NCBI GenBank assembly: GCA_963082975.1 | Contig: OY720347.1 | Span: forward strand, 47,430,655-47,494,654 | From: Labia minor | Lineage: Eukaryota; Arthropoda; Insecta; Dermaptera; Spongiphoridae | DNA length: 64,000 nt | Reading direction: 5' to 3' | Shown: piece after piece, positions 1 to 10,090 of the stretch | Layout of the letters: each line of letters starts with the position of its first letter | Position numbering within the stretch: the first letter of the stretch is position 1 | Program-made: the position numbers and the translations under genes | The notes under the pieces: generated by a model | What the model saw: only the letters and a program-made list of their open reading frames with translations | The model's database searches: none | What the model was told of the DNA's origin: nothing

Positions 1-510
1 GTCTGTCCGTCCGTATATATGTGTACAGCCTGAACGGCTCAACCGATTTTGATGAAATTTGGTATATTTACTTAATGCATCAGTGGGATGAATTGATCAA
101 CTTTTGGTGCAATTCCGGAAACCGGAAGTGGTAGTATTAGCGATCGACGATAGGAAGGGAAGGGTTATTTTCACACCAAATTTCACATGAGGAGATTTTT
201 TTATATATCACCACGAATCATGCACTTTGTATTGGTTTTTTCCTCGAGAAAAATCATATTTATTAGTTTTTTCTTGATTTAAAATTATATGACGTCATCC
301 AGCCATTCATGACGTCACAGCCTGGTCTTGCATATATATTATAAATAAAATAGAATTAAAAATGTTTATATTTATTATTTATGTTATATTCATATCTGTT
401 TTTTATTACATTAATAGATATATTAAAATTATTTGAAATTGTTTCTGTATCTGTAAATTAATTTATTTCAAACCGTCGGTCGGTTCGGACCTGGGCACAG
501 GTCAACTTAT
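1..510 (+). repeat. HEL-A copy 1 (Helentron/HINE-like), 5' part cut by window edge
   Basis: The sequence begins inside the central GTCTGTCCGTCCGT microsatellite and runs to the 3' end. It shares with 3009-3651 and 56384-57033 the block after the microsatellite (AGCCTGAACGGCTCAACCG), the CCGGAAGTGGTAGTATTAGCG module, two TGACGTCA palindromes (290-297, 310-317), the subterminal CGTCGGTCGGT and the terminal hairpin GACCTG-GGCA-CAGGTC (488-503). No coding capacity is seen. The copy is non-autonomous; the missing 5' half must lie before the window. Assignment to Helentron-like elements rests on end structure (see 3009-3651). Confidence 0.8.
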
Positions 511-2805
511 TTTTTATAATGTTTATATAAAATTATATAAATACAATACTGTATGTGACCTTTAAATTATAATTTTAAAATAATTATTTTATTTTATTTA
601 TAACCATATCTAATTAACCATTTATATTATTTTAAATTAAGTATGATAGATACATTTTTACTAATAATATAAACACATAGGTATTCTACATATTTTTATA
701 TTCCTTGTTTGATATATCTATTTAGAAGATAATGATTATTAATTCCATTTTATTATTATTTTTTTTTAAGGGAATTCACACTTTTTTGAGATTTACAAAC
801 GCTTCAACCAAAAATCCAATTACAAGTTAAATAATTATATGATAACCTGTGATAATTTAAAATAAAATTTTAAAGGAGAGAGCTCCATACAATGTAAATA
901 ATGCACCATAATATCAATAATTAAATAAATATTATTATTACGATTTGAGGATCATTGGGTTGATAAATTTGTATTAAACTACAATATATTTATTTAAATG
1001 TGAAAATATAATCAACCAGAATGATTGGAACCCTGAGGAAAAATCAAAATATATCCCCATTGTTTTGCGACACTTTTTTAATCTTTTTCCTAATTTTTTT
1101 AATATCGATGAATTATTTTTAATATTTTATCTAATGTACTCACAATCTTTCTCCACATTATTAAGTAACTTTCAATCTTGTACCCATTATAAAAATATTA
1201 AAAAAAATTTAGGAGACTTTTATCTTGTCCTAAACGTACTAATTTGGGGCTCAGCTTGGGACAGTTAAAAGTAAATTCGAAAAGTTAAATAAATCAATTA
1301 TGATTTACTTGGAATTGTTTTTTCAAGAAAATAAAACTATTTTAAGAGTTATGTTCTTAGAAGTAAAGTGATCAAACTATTAGAAGTTAATTTTATTTTC
1401 AACGCACTTCTTGATTTTTGTCGATATTATCGATAGGTAATGTAGATAAAATAAACAAATATTTGAATCCCAATTTATTTTTTTAAAATAAAAGTTAACT
1501 TGGAATATCTTGTAACCCAATCTGGACCATTTCACCCTGTCCCAATATATATATATTGTACTATATACAATTTTCAACTTTAGAATTCATTGCTGTAGCT
1601 CAATAGGATTTAAAAAAAATACTCTAAATTGTAGTACCTTTTATTTTTATGTAAAATGAATATAAATATTTTTGTATATACATTTTACACTTATTAAATT
1701 ATTATGGAATGAATGAAAACACATTTAACCATCTAAGTGCGATGCCCAAAATTAAGGATATAAAATAAATCGGTCTCGATGTTTACTGTGTCCCAAAGTG
1801 AGCCATTCTACCATATGTATAGGGTAAAGTGGATTGAATTATATAATTACACTATATCATTTTAGCTTTAATATTCATATTTAAAAAAAAATATGAATAC
1901 TACTTATGATATTTTTAGAAATATAAATAAATAGAAAAACTGTATTTAATTTATGATTTAAGCTAAAAAGAAAATTTTTACAATTTCAAAAGTCAGTACA
2001 CGTAACAAATGTCGATTATTCTCAATTCATATAATAAAAATTTCCCAGATATAAAAATATAAAAGTGATATTTGTGTTTTTTGAGGTTTATCTACGAAGT
2101 GGGTGGTAATTAAATAAGTAATGAAAAGGTGAATTTAATGTAATTAATATTGGTATAACGCTTTTTATAAGGTATTTACTTTACTGTACTAAAAAAATCT
2201 TGCTGTCGGTATTATTTTAATTAAAAAAATATATTTTATTTAAATGGTATAATTTAAAGCGATTATGTTATTTTGTTGTTTTAATCATTGATAGTATATA
2301 AATAATTAGATAGTATATATAATTTTATAAATGGAAGAAATTTGAACATACACTATTATACCTAGATTATTTGGTGATTTGCTTTTGGAAAATTATCAAA
2401 GATGTATTATATTGCTTTATCAATTTTAAATAAAATCTGCCTTTACAAGTATCCTTGATTGAATCAAATGTCCTCAAAGCAGATATTTCCAATAATAATT
2501 TTAATTCAATAATTCCAATAAAAAATATCTTTCATTGGTATTGTGATCCATTCAATACAATAGAAATTACAAATCAAAAGAAAAATTTCCAATTACAATA
2601 TAAATTTTAAATTCAATTAATATTAATATTTCATACCTTTTAGGTTGATATTTAAAGATTTTTCTTAATAAAATTACATTTTTTCAGTTTAACTGACTGA
2701 AAGGAAAGCACACATACATATAGCAAAACTCTTGTTCTGGCAGCTACTTTTGTTAGTTAAAAATAATTTAAAAACAGAATTCTCAAAATACTCAATAGGT
2801 TAAAG
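511..2805. other. A+T-rich intergenic DNA, no gene seen
   Basis: Homopolymer runs and short open frames only, with no family-like translation. Between about 1240 and 1830 there are several GGGAC/GTCCC-containing motifs (about 1256, 1536, 1790) and a GGGTAAAGTGG string (1821), which resemble end motifs of TA-flanked DNA transposons such as the one at 58747-60985, but no paired ends could be established. Confidence 0.5.
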
Positions 2806-3703
2806 CAGAGGTTCCCAAACTTTTTCGGTATCGGCTCCCATAATACATCGGATTTTTTCCGCGGCTCCCTTAATTAGGGTGACCATATTTCGAAAACACC
2901 AACAAACGGGACAAACGGTTTACCTTTTTTTTTGTTAGACACAAATTGAAAAAATTTTAAAATTTATCGAAAATGTTCAAAAGTTTCCCCACAAAATCAT
3001 CTTACCTTTTTACCGACCGACGATAGTAAGGGAGGTATTGTTTTCACACCAAATTTCACATGTGGAGATTTTTACATATCTCCACGAATCATGCATTTTC
3101 TTAACAGAAAAAAGTATTTTTAGCATGATGTCTGTCTGTCCGTCCGTCCGTCTGTCCGTCCGTCCGTCCGTATAGATGTGTACAGCCTGAACGGCTCAAC
3201 GGATTTTGATGAAATTTGGTATATTTACTTAATGCATCAGTGGGATCAATTGATCAACTTTTGGTGCAAATCCGGAAACCGGAAGTGGTAGTATTAGCGT
3301 TCGACGATAGGAAGGGAAGGGTTATTTTCATACCAAATTTCACATGAGGAGATTTTTTACATATCATCACGAATCATTCACTTTGCATTGGTTTTATACT
3401 CGAGAAAAATCATCTTTATTAGTTTTTTCTTAATTAAAATTATATGACGTCATCCAGCCATTCATGACGTCACAGCCTGGTCTTACATATATATTATAAA
3501 TAAAATAAAATTAAAAATATTTATGTTATATGCCTATCTGTTTTTTATTACATTAATAGATATATGAAAATTATTTGAAATTGTTTCTGTAGCTGGAAAT
3601 TAATTTATTTCAAACCGTCGGTCGGTTCGGACCTGGCCACAGGTCAACTTATTTTATAGCGGCTCCCCTACGCCGGCGTCTCGGCTCACAGTTTGGGAAT
3701 CAG
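2806..3703 (-). mobile_element. hAT-type MITE split by a HEL-A insertion
   Basis: The left end CAGAGGTTCCCAAAC and right end GTTTGGGAATCAG form short terminal inverted repeats of the CAG...TTCCCAAAC type seen in many hAT elements. The flanks GGTTAAAG (2798-2805) and GGGTAAAG (3704-3711) match at 7 of 8 bases, as expected for an 8-bp hAT target duplication. The left arm (2945-3008) is the reverse complement of the interior of 11973-12305, so the two are the same family in opposite orientation. A full HEL-A copy sits inside. No transposase is encoded. Without the insert it would be about 255 bp. Confidence 0.75.
3009..3651 (+). mobile_element. HEL-A copy 2, full-length Helentron/HINE-like element
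   Basis: This is the reference copy. The 5' terminus reads ACCGACCGACG (about 3012-3022) after a T run. The same 11 bases occur inverted (CGTCGGTCGGT, from about 3617) near but not at the 3' end. They are followed by a hairpin GACCTG-GCCA-CAGGTC and a CAACTTATTT end. A (GTCC/GTCT)n microsatellite lies at about 3129-3171. Helentrons and HINEs are described with this asymmetric inverted repeat, 3' hairpin and T-T insertion preference. TGACGTCA occurs twice (3445-3452, 3465-3472). No open frame. It is inserted inside the hAT MITE at a T-rich site. Ends are good to a few bases. Confidence 0.75.
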
Positions 3704-6130
3704 GGGTAAAGCATTCAGTCGTTGGCCCCCTTAAGCAACTCCTAGCAGTCTTTAATGCATATCTGGGCAAATTGCGGAACAATCTGTGTCAAATTAGGTT
3801 TGCAGAACATAGATACTATTGAGCATTTTGATGAATAAAAAATAAATCATTTTCTCATGACATTTTCAATATAAGCACTTTAAAAAAAAATCCTAAAAAA
3901 TACATTTATTGGCCCCTGTTATGGTTATTGACCTAGGTATTCTGTACAACCATACAACCAACGATTACATAACCATAGTTAATAGCGCAATTTTTAAAAT
4001 AAAAGTCTCTTGTTAATTGTGTTTTAGTGACAGGGGGTTATTGTAAATTGGGGGAGGGGAACAACGAAAATTGAAAACTGGGAATCGAATACTGGAATGT
4101 TGAGAAACGCTGGATTATGAGAAATTATTTAGAAATGAAACTATTTAACTTCTTTTTTGCCATGTATCAGGGTCATCTTCATGGATGAAAACTGGAATTC
4201 TTAACATTGTCTTCTATTTTTAGTTCATTTCCTTAGTAATATTAAAAGGAATACATCGTCCTTTTATTTTTTATTACAATTTTAATATGGATCCCTTTAT
4301 TGAACAATACCTCCCTTACTATCGCCGGTCGGTAAAAATTAATAAAAATAAACTAATAAAGTCAGTCTATTTAAAAAAAAAATGTTTTTAAGGTGAATTC
4401 GTTTATAAATCATCAAAAATCATGTGTTCATATTATTTTATAATTTACTAACTTTATGAATAAATAAAATAAACCTAAACTAATATCTTTTTTGATAACG
4501 TTTTTTTTTATGAAATGCTTTTGATAGATTGGATAACGAATAAAATAAAATATAAAAAAGCTTCTTTTGATCATTTTTCACATTGATTGATAATTTCATT
4601 ACCTGTTTTATTCGTTTTGCAATTCTTTGAAATTCTTTAAATAAAAGAGGATTTGCAACATTTATTGACTAATCTTTAATCGAAAGTTTTTGGATTTAAA
4701 AACAAAACAAAGCAAGATATGGATATTATTATCTCCTTTTTTTATATAAAGCCATTTTGTTGTTGATACAATAGGTAGGTTGAATATATATATAAAAAAA
4801 GAGACAAAAACATCGCTTCTTTTTATAATAAATTTCAGAGTGCAATTGGCATGAAGAATAAATAATATTTGATAATAAAAAAACCTTTGAAACATTGACA
4901 GTCAAAGGCTGACTGACTTTTTATCCACTAATAGGGTATTGCGTGTAGCGATGCGCATGCAAAATGAATTGGCGAACAAAAACCTCTGAATGGCTCCAGC
5001 CATCTCTTTTTCTCTTTCTCTCTTAGAACACATTTCACAAACGGTGTTAATTTCCCCATGGTCCAATCCGTCTGCATATCGAAAAATTTGACAATTTGTA
5101 TTTGCAGATAGAAATTGCCCGCATAGTAGTTATATATCAAAAGGGGTTAGGTTTTAGCTGGGCGAATGTTTTGCTGCTCCACGCGGATAAATCCAATAAA
5201 CGTAGATGAATATTCATCGGGCCACATCTTGGCTCAGGACCAAAGCAAATTGCAAACTGCCTGGGATTTGCTTATTTCGCCTTTGAGTACCATCACCCTA
5301 TTGAGAAAAGATAACCTTCAAAAAGCAGGCAAGGAACGGAATGGATTGGCTCGAAAGATTGGCAGATAATACAATGGCTTCCGGTAAACACGCGTAAACA
5401 CATAAAAACAAATAAATAATATTTCACTTGAACAACCTTTTCCACCCTAAACTCTAATTTGTTTATTTTACGAGTTGTTTTTATACAAAGATATTTGTTG
5501 GTAATTCACTTTATTGATAAAAAAAAAAGAATAACAAAGGAACATTTTATGTTCGTGAAAATGTTTGTTTCATTACATTATATCGAAAGATTAATTGGGA
5601 AACCAAATTCATTAGATAAAAAATAGGTTAATGTTTTTAATGGACTTATTCGATTTCATTTGAGGTTCCGTTGATGAGAACCTTAATTGAATTCTTGATG
5701 GATATCATTAAATACTTCTTTTCATCACCAATTCATTTATCTTAATTTCTTGTGTAATTTTTATTCTTTACTTACATATATAATTGCAAGTGTTTTTAGA
5801 GAAAGTTTAAACTATCATTTAATCATATTATTATATAATTACATCATTTATATTTGAAATTACTGAACATGGGGTGAACAAAGTTTAACAGAGATTTATT
5901 TTTCAAACATTAACTATTATTCCACCATATAATTTATTAATCATGTATGTGTATAAATATATAACTTTAGATTACTTTTAAAGTAAAATATAATTTCAAA
6001 AAGGTTAGGTAGCTAACAAAATAACTATAAATAAGTATATATATTTAAATCAAAAGTTATAAATAAATCATTCATAATTCAAAACAATAAATAAACTTTT
6101 GAAAGATCCCTGAAATGAAAAACAAAAAAT
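3704..6130. other. Intergenic DNA with a less A+T-rich patch at 4919-5385
   Basis: Mostly A+T-rich with no recognisable gene. The patch at 4919-5385 is compositionally more balanced. It contains a 67-codon open frame on the plus strand (5166-5369) and overlapping frames on the other strand. No known domain or splice-flanked exon could be recognised, so it could be regulatory sequence, an unknown repeat or chance. Confidence 0.4.
4304..4338 (-). repeat. Isolated HEL-A 5' end fragment
   Basis: About 35 bases match the reverse complement of the HEL-A 5' terminus: CTCCCTTACTATCG followed by CCGGTCGGT and TAAAAATT. The match stops abruptly on the interior side, and nothing else of the element follows. 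One base of the terminal repeat differs (CGCCGGTCGGT instead of CGTCGGTCGGT). Confidence 0.7.
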
Positions 6131-6698
6131 CTGGAGTGTCTTCACACAACTATCTCGCAAATTAATTAACATATATTATATTTAAATTAAAATTAATAAA
6201 TAATATTTATTAAACCAGCGTGTATTTGGCTCTTTGTTGATCGGACCACGTCACGTACTGGCGTGTGATTTGGAATGTGTTAAAAAATTAATTCCGGTTC
6301 TTTAGCGATTCAATCAAGCTGAAATTCTATATATAGCAGTTTTATGCAAATTTTAATCATGTGAAAAACTGTCAAACATATATCTTAATTTTTACGGTCA
6401 GTTTAGAGAAAAAAAAATGAAAACGAGGTAGGTAATGGTCCACTTCCGGATGAGCTGCATTTCTCAAAAGTTGATAGAAAACAACGAATTTTGAATAATG
6501 TCCATGTACCAATAATTATTATAGCTCATACTGTTTTTGCATAATCTTGTCTACATACACACACACATATATATATATATACAGACATTTTTCTCAACCT
6601 TAGTGAAAATGAATCAGGGACCTTCAAAACGTATAAAAACATCAAAATCTCGGCATCGAAAATTTTCGTGATCGCAATACTATCTCTGGCGAGATAGT
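6131..6698 (-). mobile_element. HEL-B copy 1 (Helentron/HINE-like)
   Basis: Read on the minus strand the element starts with ACTATCTCGCCAGAGATAGT, itself a perfect hairpin (ACTATCTC-GCCA-GAGATAGT). It ends with the inverted GCGAGATAGT placed subterminally, followed by the remains of a small hairpin, here GAAGACACTC. The interior is shared with 29458-30091 and 38029-38621: a conserved ATATATAGCAGTTTTAT block, a CCACTTCCGG module and a CA/TA microsatellite near 6556-6580. No open frame. This copy differs at its E-box (CACGTACTGG instead of CACGTGTTGG). Confidence 0.75.
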
Positions 6699-6847
6699 AA
6701 AAAATTAGTATAAGTTGTGGTGTCCATTTGTAGATGCGTTAAAATCAATTTTTAAAAATTGCCTATATATGTAATGTTCTTTTTCTCATTTACATATATT
6801 TAATATAAATAAAAAATGAATGAGAAAATCTAAAATAACATATATAA

Positions 6848-6985
6848 ATATATATATCTAAGCTTCACTGAGCTCCTGTCTGGTGATCAAACTTGTGGAG
6901 CCGGGGTCATATTCCTGGCCTGGCAAGTTAATGTTTCTCTTGCTGGAGTCTATTAGAACAGGACTACTTAAAATATGAAGTAGAA
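6848..6985 (+). repeat. tRNA-derived SINE-like copy
   Basis: Similar in order and spacing to 51706-51835. A CTGGTGATCAAACTTGTGG block is followed by a degraded B-box (GGTCATATTCC), CCTGGC, then a TTTCTCTTGCTGGAGTCTAT tail and a GACTACTTAAAATATGAAG region. Each has a counterpart in the 51.7-kb copy. No intact A box or cloverleaf can be folded by eye, so it is not a functional tRNA gene. Confidence 0.5.
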
Positions 6986-7305
6986 TCTCCGATTAGAAAA
7001 ATCACCATAAAAGCTGAGAGGATCTGTTGGGAAGATCAAACAACACCTCTACCATTTAGACTTAGACAAATGTTTAAATAAGGAAATAATTGAAAAAACA
7101 AATTTTAATTACTATAAAATAAATAATTTAATTATTTATCAATAAAAACTTTTGAATGGAGTCATTTTTCTTATATACTTAAATTTTATATATATATATA
7201 AATATTTATTTATAAAAATATAAAAAAACTAAATCAGAAATTTAGTATTATAATTATATTATGTATATTGGTATATATAAATAAAGGCGTTTTTATTTAT
7301 TCACG

Positions 7306-7547
7306 AAAAATTAATTTCTGTGTTTATTGATTAGATATTAATAAAATTTATAGCCCATGTTCAAAAGGTATATACGAATATTGTGAGGTAATTTCATTGT
7401 CGGTCTCCTCGGTTCAGCCAATTTTGAATCTTTAATTTACTGGACAGATAGAAAGACAGACATGAAATATTCGAAATTCACTTTTGAATTCTAGAAAAAT
7501 GAAGATATGCAAAAAATTTTAAATTTTGAGCAATGTGCAGACAAAAG
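7306..7547 (+). repeat. Dispersed repeat R-D, copy 1
   Basis: Collinear with 34286-34533 over about 240 bases. Shared landmarks are AAAATTAATTTCTG, AATAAAATTTATAGCC, TAATTTCAT...CGGT, GGTTCAGCCAATT, a GACAGACATGAAA tract and GCAAAAAATTTTAAATT...GAGCAATGTGCAGACAAAA. The TTTCAT...TCGGTTCAGCC block followed by a CAGACA tract is a pattern widely seen in arthropod non-autonomous repeats. Class unknown; no terminal repeats seen. Confidence 0.7.
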
Positions 7548-9284
7548 TTTAAATATATATGTCGAATTAAATAAATGATAAAACCAGAGAAATTATATAA
7601 TTCAAATGAAAAGATTTCTATTGGAATTCAATTTTATGTTTTTTAACAAAGAATTTATCAAAATTCATTAGATAACATATTTTAACCTTACATATTTGTT
7701 ACCATGCATTTTTGGTTCTTTCAAGCACCATAAATACATTTGTTTTTTTATAAATTGAGGATATATGAAAAGATCAAAGGCCAATGAATACAATCAAAAA
7801 GATGTTTCATATATTATATTTATTTGTTTATATAAGTATATTTATATTTATATATATATATATATAAAATTTCTATTCCTCTTGTTGGTTTCCAAGAAGT
7901 TGCAGGTTCATACACGCATAAACCACTCCCTTCAAACGCCCCTTCGATCGATTCAATGTTTCTCATTCACAATTCTCCTCGCTAAGCACCCTGATATCTG
8001 TTCTTTCCCACCACCTCCTTCTCTCCTACTGTGTTCTTATTCTTCCTACTAGCCTAGTTTCTATGCGAATAAATTATTTTCTAATCATTGTTGTTGTTCT
8101 CCATCTGTCATATCCTTTCTCTCTTTATTGTTCTTTCCTAAATTCTCACAAACATTGATTTTCTTTCAAAAATTATTTTGAAAAATTATTCCAAAACTCG
8201 TATCATGTTAATAGACTCGATACAACAATGAAATAATAATTGTTACGACTTTGAAAATGTCTAAAAACAAATATAGTGAAAAAATTATGATTTATTTATT
8301 GTATATAAAAGATTGTGATAATTTTTATTAAATCTGTTAATTTCTTTAAGTTAATGTTTCTAATGACTTAATTTATTATTTACATAATGCTCTTGCTCCT
8401 GATTCTTTGCCCTTGTTAAAAACGGCGGTAAGTTTTATATCACCTTACTCATTTTGAAGTGCTCTTTAAATTGGGCACATCTAGAGTCAATTACCGTCAA
8501 GGTGGATATGATGGGCCCTGAATGGTTGATTCTCGGTATTGAGATTGATGGGTCTATGGACTCATTAATAAATTTATTTTATTTAGCATTAATCGTTTTT
8601 TTGATGATAATGACTATTATTTTTATTTTTAATTTTTTTCTAACTAAGCCGAGCCAGGATTCATCGTTCTACCAAGCAAGTACCCCTCTCCATCTCCCCC
8701 CTCTACTACTCCGGTTTTAAATCCTTTATTTATTTCTATTAACATCTAATCCCGATTCATATCTACTAATATTATCAAATAAATAAATAACACTTTCCTT
8801 ATTCTATCAGTGGCATGCGTCGGGCTGTTTGTATTACGCGCTGGGGGATCTTGCATATTCCCTTGAGGGGCTCATAAATATTGAGCATATTGATTGGCAA
8901 CCATGAGGTCCTGAGCCATATCTAGTATTGCTTCCATTTACTTGTACTAGATATCTTTCTTTTATCTTTCCTATCTGGCCTCCCTTGGCCAACTCTTGTT
9001 TCTTCCGACCCCGATGCTAATAGGTTTTCGAGGGCTAAGGGTTTTTTCATTTCTTACTGTTTACTCTCTCTTCTCCAAGTTTATTGGGCAGGTCTTCATG
9101 TGACCTATAAATAAAGTGTGATCCAAGAAAGCAACGGGAAATTACTTGGATTATTCTTCCCATGAAAACTGCAATGCATCATCAACACAACAACAAATAT
9201 GCTTGGACAACAAATCCATACAAAAAAGCAAAGGTGGATGACTGAACAAATCTTAATCCTTATGTCCTTATCCTTATCATTCCT
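7548..9284. other. Intergenic DNA, mixed composition, no gene recognised
   Basis: Two plus-strand open frames (7765-8052 and 8454-8720) have low-complexity, hydrophobic translations with no recognised domain. The stretch 8809-9120 is richer in G+C and ends in AATAAAG (about 9111). It may be untranslated sequence of a retroelement lying upstream of the LINE remnant, but nothing in it proves this. Confidence 0.4.
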
Positions 9285-10090
9285 GATGATTGGCTACGTT
9301 CCATTTTTGTGGCTATTCCAAAGAAGACCACAAGTCGACAATGCGCTGAATATCGATTGAGTATGAGTCATATGATGAAAAATTTTCTTAAAATAATACA
9401 ACAAAGAATCAGAAATAAGTGTGAGAACTCATTAAGCAATACACAGTTCGGTTTTACCAAAGGTCTTGAAACCAGAGAAGCGGAATCAAACAGCCCAACT
9501 TCGGTATGGTAATGAGTTAACTAGCCATATACCCATTAAAAAAGGCGTAGGTCAAGGGTGCCCATTGTCACCACTATTGTTCAACATCTACATCTACAAG
9601 TTTTCGCACGAACTCTTGCAGAGAAAGAAATTGGTATCAAAATCAACGGCCATTATATCAACAACATCAGATATGTCGACGATACAGTTCTAATAGCAGA
9701 GTCAGACTACCATGAAACTATTTTGAATTAAGTGGATGCAGAAGGTCAAAAATGGGGACTACGCATAAACAGGAAGAAAACCTAAGTTATGAAAGTCGGC
9801 AAAACGTCAAGCGAAATTAACATCCAGCTTCAAAACGAAAATTTATAGCAGATCCATCGCTTTAAATACCTTGGCGTGATGGTTGATGACAAACTGAATA
9901 ACGAGATAGAAATTAAAAGTCGTATTGAACAGGCAAGACTCGCATTCTCGTCGTCTAAACATCGCCATCAAACTTCGCACCCTAAAATGCTATATATGGC
10001 CAATTCTGCTCTACGGTGTCGAAAGTTGGACTTAAATTCTACATGCAGTGCTTGACCAGGAAGGGTATCACATTGAAGTCGCACACCCTG
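9285..10090 (+). pseudogene. LINE (non-LTR retrotransposon) reverse transcriptase remnant
   Basis: Read across several frames, the segment translates to the RT part of a LINE. First comes a fingers region (IPKK near 9316, TQFGF...GLETREA at about 9440-9480), then the motif-B stretch GVGQGCPLSPLLFNIY (9547-9594). A frameshift near 9625 precedes the catalytic motif YVDD (about 9670-9682, usually YADD), and the C-terminal FKYLGVMVDD and ILLYGVESWTL follow. The motif-A region that should lie between TREA and GVGQG is missing, so an internal deletion has removed part of the active site. In-frame stops and at least two frameshifts make it dead. The clade cannot be fixed; it is a different family from 32399-33390. 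Confidence 0.85.

Noticed and set aside
1240-1830. Possible second TA-flanked transposon with GGGAC/GTCCC motifs
   Set aside because: Motifs do not form a convincing pair of inverted ends with TA flanks.
3129-3171. CRISPR-like or satellite array (GTCTGTCC repeats)
   Set aside because: Simple microsatellite inside a dispersed element; no spacers and a eukaryotic context.
5166-5369. 67-codon plus-strand frame in a balanced-composition patch
   Set aside because: Translation resembles no known family, and the opposite strand is equally open.
7765-8052. 95-codon plus-strand open frame
   Set aside because: Begins in a TA microsatellite and has a pyrimidine-driven low-complexity translation.
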